Shown here piece after piece: positions 28,952-39,435 of a stretch of DNA of 64,000 nt. The translations under genes and the position numbers were made by a program. Positions within the stretch are counted from its first letter, which is position 1; each line of letters opens with the position of its first letter. Below the pieces are notes generated by a model. It ran no database searches, was not told where the DNA came from, and saw only the letters and a program-made list of their open reading frames with translations. Origin of the DNA: Promethearchaeota archaeon (lineage in GTDB: Archaea; Asgardarchaeota; Lokiarchaeia; Sigyniarchaeales; Promethearchaeaceae); assembly GCA_004524545.1 (NCBI GenBank), contig SDNX01000002.1, forward strand, positions 1-64,000, read 5' to 3'.

Positions 28952-30004
28952 ATGAAAAAAAAATGCGCTATAATTGGTTGTTCTGGGATGGCAGGGCAAC
29001 AATTTATTGAAAGTCTCCAAAATCATCCATGGTTTGAAATAACTGGGCTTTTCGGATCGAGCCGTACTGGTAAATCTTATAAAGACATATTGCGTTATAC
29101 TGATATTAAGTTTACACAAAATATCGAGGAAATGCAAGTAAAAAAAATGGATGCGTTCCAAGCGGATGAGTTTGATGTGGCTTTTTCTGCAGTCCCTTCT
29201 GAAGCTGCTGCAGAAATCGAGACCTCTATAGCACACAAAATACCAGTAATTTCTACAGCATCCTATTATAGATATTTTGAAGATGTTCCGATTTTTCTTC
29301 CAATAGTAAATGCAAAACATGTAGATCTATTCAAAATTCAACAAGAAAATCGGAATTGGAATGGTTTTGTTTGTCCAGGACCCAATTGCACTACTGTTGG
29401 ACTTTCAATAAGTTTATATCCGATTTATAGAAAATTCGGATTGGCATCAGTGCACATGGTTTCTATGCAAGCTGTTAGTGGAGCTGGATATGATGGTGTC
29501 ACTTCTTACGAAATTTTGGGAAATATTATTCCACATATACCAAAAGAAGAAGAAAAGGTTCAAAAAGAATTAAAGAAAATTTTTGCTACTTACATAAATG
29601 GGAAATTAAATCTCCCTGATTTCCCTATAGATGCAAAATGCAATCGAGTTCCAGTTCTTCATGGACATACGCAAAGTATCTTTTTTCAAACCCAAAAAGA
29701 GACGACAATGGAAGCAATTCAGAAAGAATTGTCTGAATTCCAAAGTGAAACCAAAGAATTCAACTTATTGAATTGTCCGAAACATCCCATTTGTTTATTT
29801 TCAGAAAAAGAACCATTCCGACCTCAACCTCGGTTGGAATTAAAACACCCTGAAAGTGGCATGATTACTTTCGTAGGGGGATTAGAGAAAACAGATCATC
29901 CTAATGGATTCAAAATGACGGTTTTATCCCATAATACGCAAGTTGGTGCTGGACGAGGAGGAGTATTAAGTGCAGAATTTCTATTAAAAAAAGGATTAAT
30001 TTGA
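28952..30004 (+). CDS. asd: N-acetyl-gamma-glutamyl-P reductase/aspartate-semialdehyde dehydrogenase family; aspartate-semialdehyde dehydrogenase
   Basis: CAIIGCSGMAGQQFIESL; FVCPGPNCTTVGLSISLYPI; lysine-cluster context. Confidence 0.85.
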   Translation: MKKKCAIIGCSGMAGQQFIESLQNHPWFEITGLFGSSRTGKSYKDILRYTDIKFTQNIEEMQVKKMDAFQADEFDVAFSAVPSEAAAEIETSIAHKIPVISTASYYRYFEDVPIFLPIVNAKHVDLFKIQQENRNWNGFVCPGPNCTTVGLSISLYPIYRKFGLASVHMVSMQAVSGAGYDGVTSYEILGNIIPHIPKEEEKVQKELKKIFATYINGKLNLPDFPIDAKCNRVPVLHGHTQSIFFQTQKETTMEAIQKELSEFQSETKEFNLLNCPKHPICLFSEKEPFRPQPRLELKHPESGMITFVGGLEKTDHPNGFKMTVLSHNTQVGAGRGGVLSAEFLLKKGLI

Positions 30005-30021
30005 AAATATAGGATAAAATC

Positions 30022-30927
30022 ATGGCAAACAGAATAAAATTGTTGAAAAATACGTTTACTGCCCTCATTTCTCCAATGGATTCAGATGGAGATTTAGATA
30101 AACAAAAATATCACGCATTCATCCGATCTCAGATAGAAGCTGGATGTGGTCTTGTTCCGTGTGGCACTACTGGAGAATCGGCAACCTTATCTCACCAAGA
30201 ACATGAATCCGTGGTACGTTGGTGTGTCGATGAAGCACACCAATCCACAAAAAAACCTTTTGTACTTGCAGGAGCGGGTTCTAACTCAACACGTGAAGCA
30301 ATTAGTTTATCAGTTCATGTGGAGTCTTTAGGTGCTGATGGAATTTTAAGTGTTACTCCCTATTATAATAAACCCACACAAAAAGGCTTATTTGAGCATT
30401 ATTCAGCCATTGCAAAAGCTGTGCAAATTCCAATAGTGATTTATAATGTTCCTGGCAGGACTGGATGTAACATTTTGCCTGAAACGGTATCTAAATTAGC
30501 AAATAAACACGAAAATATTATTGGATATAAAGCTGCAAGTGGGAATTTAGAACAAATCCGACAAGTGATTGAACAAACTCCGGATAATTTCATCGTTATG
30601 AGCGGAGATGATGGGAAAACTTATGATATAATGAAAATGGGAGGTCGGGGGGTTATAAGTGTTGCATCTAATATCATTCCCAAACAAATGGTGGAATTTA
30701 CTCAATTAATGGAAGCACAAAAATGGGATAAAGCATTCGAAATCCATCAGAAACTTTTATCCATTTTTAATGTACTTTTTATTGAATCCAATCCCGGTCC
30801 TGTAAAATTTGCAGCCGATTTGATGGGCATCATGGATAAAACTCTTCGCTTGCCATTAGTGCCCCCTGAAGAGACATCCCAAAATTCAATACGAAAGGTA
30901 TTGAGGGATTTAGAGCTAATACGATGA
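30022..30927 (+). CDS. dapA: 4-hydroxy-tetrahydrodipicolinate synthase
   Basis: VPCGTTGESATLS; SVTPYYNKPTQKGLFEHY; IYNVPGRTGCN; YKAASGNLEQ. Confidence 0.93.
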   Translation: MANRIKLLKNTFTALISPMDSDGDLDKQKYHAFIRSQIEAGCGLVPCGTTGESATLSHQEHESVVRWCVDEAHQSTKKPFVLAGAGSNSTREAISLSVHVESLGADGILSVTPYYNKPTQKGLFEHYSAIAKAVQIPIVIYNVPGRTGCNILPETVSKLANKHENIIGYKAASGNLEQIRQVIEQTPDNFIVMSGDDGKTYDIMKMGGRGVISVASNIIPKQMVEFTQLMEAQKWDKAFEIHQKLLSIFNVLFIESNPGPVKFAADLMGIMDKTLRLPLVPPEETSQNSIRKVLRDLELIR

Positions 30928-31781
30928 CCAACTTCAACTCTTTGAATATAGCATTAATTGGGGCGGGAGGAAAAATGGGACAAATTATGATCTCCTTGAT
31001 AGGACAGCATCCAGATATTAATTTAGTAGCTGCCATCGAACATCCAGAATTTAAAGAATTAGGAAATTCGGTACATATACAATCGAATCATCCTTCTGAA
31101 TTAGTTTTTGAATCTATTCAAAATTTAGATTTGCTATTATCTAATAATCAAATTGATGTCTGTGTTGATTTCTCCCATCCCGAAAGTACAACTAAGTGGG
31201 CTCCAATTTTCTTAAGGAGGAAAATTCCAATTGTAATAGCGACCACAGGATTATCAGAGCATTTTATTAACAACATCCAAGAAGTTGCGAAATTAACCCA
31301 GACCTCTTTATTAATTTCTACGAATATGGCCTTTGGTATGAATATATTTATTAAAATGGCAAAAGAAATTGCTAAATTCATTCCAAATTGGGATATTGAA
31401 ATTATAGAGAAGCATCACCATCATAAATTAGATTCCCCCAGTGGTACCGCATTGACCATTGCGAATGAGATAAAGGAAGTTGTAGCAAAAGATTTCAAAT
31501 CTGATGATATGTTCACATTTGGGAGAGGAAAAGGTAGATTTCCGCGAAAATTCGGGAACAAAGAAATTGGAATCCATGCAGTAAGAGCGGGAGATATTGT
31601 AGGAGAACACACAGTAATATTTGCAGGAGCCGGAGAACGCATAGAATTTACACACCAAGCACAATCACGTAATAGTTTTGCAGAAGGTGCACTAAACGCT
31701 GCTAGATTTCTAACGAAGGTGAGAAATCAAGGGAGACTTTTCAATATATCTGATGTTATCGAATATGCAAAAGGGAGTTAG
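30924..31781 (+). CDS. dapB: 4-hydroxy-tetrahydrodipicolinate reductase
   Basis: IALIGAGGKMGQ; VCVDFSHPEST; IEIIEKHHHHKLDSPSGTAL. Confidence 0.93.
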   Translation: MTNFNSLNIALIGAGGKMGQIMISLIGQHPDINLVAAIEHPEFKELGNSVHIQSNHPSELVFESIQNLDLLLSNNQIDVCVDFSHPESTTKWAPIFLRRKIPIVIATTGLSEHFINNIQEVAKLTQTSLLISTNMAFGMNIFIKMAKEIAKFIPNWDIEIIEKHHHHKLDSPSGTALTIANEIKEVVAKDFKSDDMFTFGRGKGRFPRKFGNKEIGIHAVRAGDIVGEHTVIFAGAGERIEFTHQAQSRNSFAEGALNAARFLTKVRNQGRLFNISDVIEYAKGS

Positions 31782-31782
31782 C

Positions 31783-33945
31783 ATGAAGTATATAGATTGG
31801 CTGAAATACAACGATTTAGAATTTCGGAATGATCAACTGTTCTTTGGGGAACAACAATTATCTTCGTTAGGCAAAACATATGGAACTCCTTTATTTGTTA
31901 TAAACGAAACTACTGTACGAAAACGTTATGAAGAATTATCTTCAGCTTTGAATAATGTTTATTCCGATACCCAAATCCATTATGCAGTGAAAGCAAATAA
32001 TAATTTAACTCTCTTGGCTTTACTCAATGACTTAGGTGCACATTTTGATGTGGTTTCTTCAGGTGAGATCTTCTTATGTAAAGCAGCGGGAATTTCACCA
32101 TCAAAAATAATGCAGACCAGTAATAATTGGACAGATGAGGAACTTGAATATGCCGTACAGAATGAAGTTTCGATTAATTTGGATGCTCCTTCCCAAATCG
32201 CACGCTTAAAAAAGATTTGCAACTCAAATAATGGCAAAATTCCAATTATTTCATTTCGAGTCAATCCAATTTTTGGAGCAGGGCATCATATTCACACGAT
32301 AACTGCTGGAGAACATGTAAAATTCGGCATAATGGAGGATGAAGTCGTGGATGTTTATAACCAAGCCATGGATGCTGGATTCACCTCTTTTGGAATACAT
32401 ACTCACATTGGTTCAGGAATTTTGAATATAGAAGATTTCGACAAAGCTGTTGAAAAATATTTCAATATTATCTCGAAAATTATATCTGAACTGGATATAA
32501 AGTTTAAATTCATCGATTTTGGCGGAGGATTGGGAATACCTTATAAACCTGATCAAAACCCATTATCTATCCAAGATTACGCGAATAAAATCAAAATTTA
32601 CTATGATAAATGTGCGAAACGTACCAATCTTGGGAATCCTCAATGGATTTTTGAACCAGGAAGGTTTATTGTGGCTGAATCTTGTGTTATTGTCTCAAAG
32701 ATAAACACAATAAAAGAACGCAAATCCAAAATATTTGTTGGATGTGATACAGGATTTAATACTCTAATTCGACCTGCATTCTATGGCTCTTATCACCACG
32801 TGATTCCTACACGACAAGTTAACACAAATTTTTCAAAACCAATAGACATTGTTGGTCAGATTTGTGAGTCAGGGGATGTAATAGCTAGAGATCGGCAATT
32901 TTCAAATGTAAGAGAAGGAGATTTTCTCTGTATTCTGGATGCAGGCGCATATGGCTATGCTATGTCTTCAGATTATAATGCACGACCACGTGCGATGGAA
33001 TTGTGGATTAGTGAAATTAAATCCCCAGAAATTATCAGAACTCGAGGAACTTTAATGGATTTACTGTCCCACCAAGTCAAACCAAGTATGGATTCAAAAT
33101 TAAGCCGTGTCATCCCATTCATAAAAATGCATGGTATTGGTAATGATTACATCTATCTGGATTATTTAAAGTATAGTTATCCAGAGATTGATTATCAACT
33201 TTTAGCGCAAAGAATAAGTCATCGGAAATATGGCATTGGTGGGGATGGGTTAGTTCTAATATTACCGGGATCAACCGGTACCATTCGTATGCGTATGTTT
33301 AATGCGGATGGATCAGAAGCTGAAATGTGCGGTAATGCAATTCGATGTGTTGGAGGATATTGCTTCCAAAAAGGGTATATTAAATCAAAAATTTTTTTGA
33401 TTGAAACGAAAGCGGGACCCAAACAAATTATAATAGAAAATGAGAATTTGGTCAAAGTTAATATGGGAAAACCAAACTTGAATGGTCTAGAAATTCCCAC
33501 TACGATTAATCGAATTCCAATTATCGATGAACCTATGGAAATCGAAGGCTTTTCCGGTGCATTTACTGCAATATCTATGGGTAATCCACATGCAATTTAT
33601 TTTGTAAATAATCTTTCGAATCTAGATTTAGAGTGGATCGGTCCAAAACTTGAAAATCATCCATACTTCCCAGAACGTATAAATTCAGAATTCGTCGAAA
33701 TAGTCAGCAAGAAGGAAGTAAACTTTCGAGTATGGGAAAGGGGTTCTGGGGAAACATGGGCATGTGGAACTGGAGCTTCTGCTGCACTTGTAGCTGGAGT
33801 TTTAAAAGGACTTTTAGAAAATAAGGTACTTTTTCATCTAAAAGGGGGAGATTTACTTCTCGAAACCAATAAAGACTTAACCGAGGTATGGAAAACAGGC
33901 CCTTGGGAGTTGGTTGGTGAGGGAATATTTAACCTCAATAATTAA
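31783..33945 (+). CDS. Fused diaminopimelate decarboxylase (LysA) - diaminopimelate epimerase (DapF)
   Basis: LysA motifs HYAVKANNN, GGGLGIPY, EPGRFIV, GAYGYAMSSDYNARPR; then DapF motifs IKMHGIGNDYIYLD, AEMCGNAIRC, ETWACGTGASA in one frame. Confidence 0.93.
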   Translation: MKYIDWLKYNDLEFRNDQLFFGEQQLSSLGKTYGTPLFVINETTVRKRYEELSSALNNVYSDTQIHYAVKANNNLTLLALLNDLGAHFDVVSSGEIFLCKAAGISPSKIMQTSNNWTDEELEYAVQNEVSINLDAPSQIARLKKICNSNNGKIPIISFRVNPIFGAGHHIHTITAGEHVKFGIMEDEVVDVYNQAMDAGFTSFGIHTHIGSGILNIEDFDKAVEKYFNIISKIISELDIKFKFIDFGGGLGIPYKPDQNPLSIQDYANKIKIYYDKCAKRTNLGNPQWIFEPGRFIVAESCVIVSKINTIKERKSKIFVGCDTGFNTLIRPAFYGSYHHVIPTRQVNTNFSKPIDIVGQICESGDVIARDRQFSNVREGDFLCILDAGAYGYAMSSDYNARPRAMELWISEIKSPEIIRTRGTLMDLLSHQVKPSMDSKLSRVIPFIKMHGIGNDYIYLDYLKYSYPEIDYQLLAQRISHRKYGIGGDGLVLILPGSTGTIRMRMFNADGSEAEMCGNAIRCVGGYCFQKGYIKSKIFLIETKAGPKQIIIENENLVKVNMGKPNLNGLEIPTTINRIPIIDEPMEIEGFSGAFTAISMGNPHAIYFVNNLSNLDLEWIGPKLENHPYFPERINSEFVEIVSKKEVNFRVWERGSGETWACGTGASAALVAGVLKGLLENKVLFHLKGGDLLLETNKDLTEVWKTGPWELVGEGIFNLNN

Positions 33946-33980
33946 AAACAAACATTGAAGAAAGAAGCTAAAATAAAAAA

Positions 33981-35438
33981 ATGACAATAGAAGTTCAAAT
34001 AATGAAAATTGGAGGATCTTGTTTATCTAATGCAAGATCATTTGACCGAATTTTGAAAATAATTGAAGAAACGCCTACATCGATAGTCTTGGTCTTTTCT
34101 GCATTTAACAGTATAACCGATCTACTAATTCAGACCATCGAATATGCGTGTGAAGGTAATTCACAACCATTGAATGCGAAACTGAAGGAAATTCAAGATT
34201 TTCACAATGATATAATCACTGCTTTGTTTTCAGACTATCCCAAGGTATATAATGAAATGCGATTGATGCTACAAGAAGTGATAGGAAAACTAGTTTATTT
34301 GCTAGAAGAGTTAAAGGAATTCGGATGGAGTCCATATTTTAAAGATTCTATTATATCATTCGGAGAGAAATTAAGTAACGCTATCATTTCTCGATTTTTG
34401 AATTTGCACCAAATTGATCATATTTTGTATCACGGAGAAGATTTGATTATTACTAATGATCATTTTGGGGATGCTATAGCAAACTTGCAATACACACAAA
34501 AACGTATTGAACGGGATCTTATCCCCCGATTGGTTAACAATCATTACAAACGAGTCTTCTGTGTTGAGGGATTTATTGGTCGAAGTGTTTCAGGCTTAAC
34601 TACGACATTAGGTAGAGGTGGAACTGATTATACAGCAGCTGTTATCGCTCGAGCTTTAGCAGTGAGTGGTAAATTTTCCTCTATTTCCTTAACTTTATGG
34701 AAAGATGTAGCTGGAATTTATTCTGCTGATCCAAAATTTGTCCAACATGCAAGATACTTAAACTCGATAAGTTACGCGATGGCAAAAGAATTAAGTTTTT
34801 TTGGAGCTAAAATACTCCATCCCAAATGTATATCGATTATTGAATCATTCAATATACCTGTTTATATTAAGAAATTTCCAGATAATGATCAAACGGAAGG
34901 AATAGAGACCCCATTTAAAAAAGAAGATCATGGTACTTTGATTTCATCTCAAGACGGAGATAAAAACATCTATTCCATAAGTATCATTCAAGAAGCATAT
35001 ATTGTTACAGTATCTTCTGAAACTTTTGTTAATGCTCCTGGTATTTTAGGTGAAATATTCTCCAAATTAGGCGAGGAGGAAATCAGCGTTAACGTAGTTA
35101 CTCAATCCAGTTCAGAGATCAACACATCATTTATAATTTCCAAAACTGATGGACCTGAAGCGATAAAAATCTTAAAATCAAATCCGAACTTCGAAGAATG
35201 GTTTAAAATTAAAATGGAATTAGTTGGAGTCGTCGCTATCATTGGAAGGGATATAGCCAATAGTAAAAACCAAATGAAAATTTACCAAGCTTTGAGTAAA
35301 ATGGGAATCAATCCCATTGCAGTGGCACAAGCCAGTGATGCACTCAATATATCTATTGTAGTTCCAAAAAATGATGTAAAACCGGCAGCTAACGCAATAA
35401 ATGAAGTATTCTTCAAACCCATGAGTGTGAAAAAGTAA
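33981..35438 (+). CDS. lysC: Aspartate kinase with ACT domains
   Basis: MKIGGSCLSNA; TTTLGRGGTDYTA; two ACT-like segments. Confidence 0.9.
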   Translation: MTIEVQIMKIGGSCLSNARSFDRILKIIEETPTSIVLVFSAFNSITDLLIQTIEYACEGNSQPLNAKLKEIQDFHNDIITALFSDYPKVYNEMRLMLQEVIGKLVYLLEELKEFGWSPYFKDSIISFGEKLSNAIISRFLNLHQIDHILYHGEDLIITNDHFGDAIANLQYTQKRIERDLIPRLVNNHYKRVFCVEGFIGRSVSGLTTTLGRGGTDYTAAVIARALAVSGKFSSISLTLWKDVAGIYSADPKFVQHARYLNSISYAMAKELSFFGAKILHPKCISIIESFNIPVYIKKFPDNDQTEGIETPFKKEDHGTLISSQDGDKNIYSISIIQEAYIVTVSSETFVNAPGILGEIFSKLGEEEISVNVVTQSSSEINTSFIISKTDGPEAIKILKSNPNFEEWFKIKMELVGVVAIIGRDIANSKNQMKIYQALSKMGINPIAVAQASDALNISIVVPKNDVKPAANAINEVFFKPMSVKK

Positions 35439-35440
35439 TT

Positions 35441-36676
35441 ATGGTCCAAATTAACGAAAACTACTTAAAATTAAAAAACAGATATCTCTTTTCTCAAATT
35501 GGAGAAAAAACTAAATCCTATCAAAAAAGCCATCCTGATAAAAATATTATTCGTTTTGGTATAGGTGATGCCACATTACCATTAACTCCTGCTGTTATAA
35601 GTGCATTTCATAAAGCAGTAGATGAAATGAGCGTAGTTTCTACCTTCAAAGGATATGGTCCTGAGCAAGGCTATGAGTTTCTACGTGAATTGATCTCTAA
35701 ACATGAATTTGAGAAGCGTGGTGTCAACATCTTTTCTGATGAGGTATTCATTAGTGATGGAGCAAAATGCGATACTGGTAATATTTTGGATTTATTTGGA
35801 AAAAATATTATTGGAATCACGGACCCAGCATATCCTGTTTATGTGGATACGAATGTTATGGCAGGAAATACGGGGAATTTACAAGAAAATGATCAATATG
35901 AAGGACTAATTTATTTACAAGCAACAGAAGAAAATGGATTTTGCCCAGAACCTCCTGATAGACATGTAGATATCATATATTTATGCTCACCAAATAATCC
36001 AACTGGAGTTGCTTTATCAAAAACACAGCTTTCTGCTTGGGTTACTTATGCATTAAATCACCACTCAATAATTCTATTTGATGCCGCTTATGAACGATAT
36101 ATTCAAAATCAAGACATTCCTCATTCTATTTACGAAATTCCACAAGCAAAAAAAGTAGCAATTGAATTTCGCAGTTTTTCTAAAACAGCCGGATTTACAG
36201 GAACACGATGTGCTTTTACAGTAATCCCAAAAGAATTAACTGGAAGAGATAGTTCGGGTAATGAAACTTCTATTTGGAACTTGTGGAATAGACGTCATTC
36301 AACTAAATTTAATGGAGTATCATATACTGTCCAACGAGCAGCAGCTGCAATTTATACTCCAGAGGGTTCCAAGGAAGTAAATGAATTAATAAAATATTAT
36401 CGTTATAATACCGAATTAATCAAATCTGTTCTGAAAAAGAAAGGTTTCTCTTTTTGGGGCGGAATTGATTCACCTTATATATGGGTAAAAGTCCCTCAGC
36501 AAATTACCTCTTGGGAATTCTTTGATTATATATTGAATAATCTTCAAATAGTTGTTACACCTGGTATCGGATTTGGTAAATCTGGAGAAGGATTTTTCCG
36601 TATCACTTCTTTTGGCCAACATGAAGATACAATGGAGGCAATAAAAAGAATAGAAAATTGGGAATGGTCCTTTTAG
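35441..36676 (+). CDS. dapL: LL-diaminopimelate aminotransferase
   Basis: FGIGDATLPLTPAV; YLCSPNNPTGVALS; FRSFSKTAGFTGTRCAFT. Confidence 0.92.
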   Translation: MVQINENYLKLKNRYLFSQIGEKTKSYQKSHPDKNIIRFGIGDATLPLTPAVISAFHKAVDEMSVVSTFKGYGPEQGYEFLRELISKHEFEKRGVNIFSDEVFISDGAKCDTGNILDLFGKNIIGITDPAYPVYVDTNVMAGNTGNLQENDQYEGLIYLQATEENGFCPEPPDRHVDIIYLCSPNNPTGVALSKTQLSAWVTYALNHHSIILFDAAYERYIQNQDIPHSIYEIPQAKKVAIEFRSFSKTAGFTGTRCAFTVIPKELTGRDSSGNETSIWNLWNRRHSTKFNGVSYTVQRAAAAIYTPEGSKEVNELIKYYRYNTELIKSVLKKKGFSFWGGIDSPYIWVKVPQQITSWEFFDYILNNLQIVVTPGIGFGKSGEGFFRITSFGQHEDTMEAIKRIENWEWSF

Positions 36677-37023
36677 TTTTTAACTGGGATGATGTAGTAA
36701 CACTCATTTACTCAAAATATTTCGACTTTTTATGGATAAATTCTCCATTTTTCTTGTAGATTAACTTGGTAAAACCATCCTAATGGGAAAAGACGAAAAA
36801 ATCCTTGATATAATAGGTAAACTTTATTTTGGTATAGGGGATGATGATCTGTAGCTATTATATCTACGCAGGAATTTTGTATGATGATAACAAGTGGGGA
36901 ATATTCAGTGTATGTTTTCTCGTAAAGGTATTTATCATAGTATTAGTGATCTCAATAACCTACCAATTAGTAACTGGTATTATAGCATAAAAAAAACACC
37001 CTATTTTCGGATTTATTTTCAAA

Positions 37024-37953
37024 TTACTTCTTTACAGCAAGACATCGATCGATTTCTTGTAGTAAAAATGCGTCAAATTCTCTCTCTGACTGTAGACGAA
37101 GAATTTTCCATTCCTCTTCTGTCTTTTGAACCCCTTTTTTAATCTCCTCATTAATGATTCGTTGTCCATATTCAAAACCTTCTATAATATTGCCTTGAAG
37201 TACTCCAAAAATGAAGTAGGTGTATTGAAGGGGGTTTTCGACAAATATTTCTTCATTCTGAATTGCTCTATTTAAGACTTGAACTATTTTGTTCAGAGTC
37301 TTTTTCTCTTCGAAATTTTCTTCATAGCGACCGACTGGAGGTGCATCCTCCTCTTTAGTGACTTTTGGGGGAGGTGGTGCCTTTGTGAAGAACATCATCT
37401 GGTGTCGTGGATAATTGTCTCGAGAAAATTTCAGAAATTTCTTGATTATATTTTTGAATAACTCAATATTGCTAACTGAATTATTTTGAATTGTTTCATC
37501 GACAATTTTATCCAATTCGTCAAAATATCTTTGAGTAATTGCGTACCATAAATCTCGTTTACTTGTTACATAAGCATAAAGATTACCTACGGTCATATCG
37601 CATTTTCTCGCTAGCTTGCGCATTGAAAATTCCCTTACTTCCTTATTTGTGAATAAGTCTGTGCCGTGGTATATAATTTGTTCCATCATATCAGTTTTCT
37701 TCTTTTTAGAACGGGATCGTGTGTTTTCGGTCCAAACTAAACGACTTTCATTAATAATTTTTAATTCTTGAAATGTGAATTTTTTACTCGCAAAAAAATG
37801 GGGTGCAATGTCCTCAAGATTGATTTCTGTATTCGAATTAGCTAATTTCGCTTTTTGTTTATCAAAAAAAAGCGTTACATAAGGAGAACCCGCCAGTTTT
37901 TTCTCAAAGTCATAAGGACCGTATACTTTTACAACAGAATTTTTGTCGATCAT
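37024..37953 (-). CDS. TetR-family regulator with ~85-aa N-terminal extension
   Basis: FSMRKLARKCDMTVGNLYAYVTSKRDLWYAITQRYF HTH. Confidence 0.85.
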   Translation of the reverse strand: MIDKNSVVKVYGPYDFEKKLAGSPYVTLFFDKQKAKLANSNTEINLEDIAPHFFASKKFTFQELKIINESRLVWTENTRSRSKKKKTDMMEQIIYHGTDLFTNKEVREFSMRKLARKCDMTVGNLYAYVTSKRDLWYAITQRYFDELDKIVDETIQNNSVSNIELFKNIIKKFLKFSRDNYPRHQMMFFTKAPPPPKVTKEEDAPPVGRYEENFEEKKTLNKIVQVLNRAIQNEEIFVENPLQYTYFIFGVLQGNIIEGFEYGQRIINEEIKKGVQKTEEEWKILRLQSEREFDAFLLQEIDRCLAVKK

Positions 37954-38034
37954 AAGAACTGATTAATCTAATTTATGACTATTTTATATGTTTATGTTGG
38001 TTCATTATTCGTCGAAATAAGTAATATTATGTTT

Positions 38035-38391
38035 TCATTTAATCCGATGCTTCTTTTTTTGCTCAGAGATGAATTCTCGGAGTTGGGTAAGAATAAACAC
38101 ATTTTCGAATTTATTCTCATCATAGGATGCATTTTCTAAATCCTTTTCAACAATTTCTACTAACCGTTTAAACAATTCTTCGTTATCCACAGCGCGTCCA
38201 TGGTGCCCTCGAACCAAATTTTGTTTCTGTTTTAAGTGAGCAATGGTTTTAGCAAATTTGGCTTGCATTCCTCCTTTTTTCCCAGGACCTCCCGGAGCTT
38301 CATTAATAATGCGTTGCAGTTCTGTTATAAAGTGGTCATAATCATCAGCTTCAAAGCGATTCTCAGGGGATAAAGGATCAAAACCAGACAT
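38035..38391 (-). CDS. Hypothetical protein
   Basis: Clean 118-aa ORF. Confidence 0.5.
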   Translation of the reverse strand: MSGFDPLSPENRFEADDYDHFITELQRIINEAPGGPGKKGGMQAKFAKTIAHLKQKQNLVRGHHGRAVDNEELFKRLVEIVEKDLENASYDENKFENVFILTQLREFISEQKKKHRIK

Positions 38392-38500
38392 AGGTACGAC
38401 ATTAAAGTGAATGGATGAAAATAAATTTGTGCAACTTAGAGCACTGAAGAATGCATTTCATATGAAAATCGTGAAAAAATGAGTAAAATACTGTTAAAAA

Positions 38501-39433
38501 TTACAGAGTGGCCATTATCTGATAAAAATTAAATTCCTCTTTTGATTTATCGTTTCGTCTAACGGGTTCTGCTTCTTTAAATAATTCATTAAATTTGTCT
38601 GAAAAAACTTCTACAATTTCTGGAGGGCTTGATATGAAACATCCAATTAAATTATCTCCTGAAGGATCAAAGCTCGGTTGTATTAAGACGGAGTGATCCT
38701 TTAACACAAAATTACTAAATTGTTTCTTAGTGTGGCGCAAGTCAAAATTTAGATTAGAATCTAGCAAATTTTCCAGAGAGGGAATCATTTCTTTCTTCCT
38801 TTCATATAAATCGTCAATTTGTTTTAAGTACTCATCGCTGACTAGAACCTTAAATTTGTTATTCTTAATAATCCGTGAAATATTCTGGTTAAATTCCTCA
38901 GAGAACTTTTTAATTGCATCAAATGTACGGTTATAATCGTACTTGTAGAATATACCATGCGCGATCCACGATTCTGCTTGACATATCATCGTGAAAAACT
39001 CACTTTCTAAATCCAATTCTGGAGTGACAAAGGAAACAAACTCCACAGGTACTTGAGGGGTTTTTACTAATTCATATGCAGAAAACATCTTTTCTAAAGA
39101 TTCGTGGCAGTATTTGATTTTACTAGATGCTTCTTCTTGGATTACATTAATCTTCATTTGAATTAATTTTTCCCACGATTCCAATGGATTCATTAGTTGG
39201 ATTTTCATTGGACGATAATAAATTTGAATCAATCCTAGTTCCTTAAGAACAGAATTGATTTTATAGATCCTTTTTGGTTTTAAATCTAGCGCATCTACTA
39301 AAATATTCAAATCCTCAATAATCGGTTGTTTGAGAAGAAAATCATATACTTGCTCAATACCTTTTTCTACGATACTTATCGATTCAAATAAATCGATAAG
39401 CGATGAAAATTTGGGTTGATGCTCATGATCCAT
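38501..39433 (-). CDS. TrmB-like winged-helix protein
   Basis: N-terminal wHTH (IEQVYDFLLKQPIIEDLNILVDALDLKPKRIYKINSVLKELGLI) plus C-terminal sensor-like part. Confidence 0.55.
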   Translation of the reverse strand: MDHEHQPKFSSLIDLFESISIVEKGIEQVYDFLLKQPIIEDLNILVDALDLKPKRIYKINSVLKELGLIQIYYRPMKIQLMNPLESWEKLIQMKINVIQEEASSKIKYCHESLEKMFSAYELVKTPQVPVEFVSFVTPELDLESEFFTMICQAESWIAHGIFYKYDYNRTFDAIKKFSEEFNQNISRIIKNNKFKVLVSDEYLKQIDDLYERKKEMIPSLENLLDSNLNFDLRHTKKQFSNFVLKDHSVLIQPSFDPSGDNLIGCFISSPPEIVEVFSDKFNELFKEAEPVRRNDKSKEEFNFYQIMATL

Positions 39434-39435
39434 GG

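Noticed and set aside
36894-37142. 82-aa + strand ORF after dapL
   Set aside because: Overlaps the 3' end of the TetR gene on the other strand; composition not protein-like.
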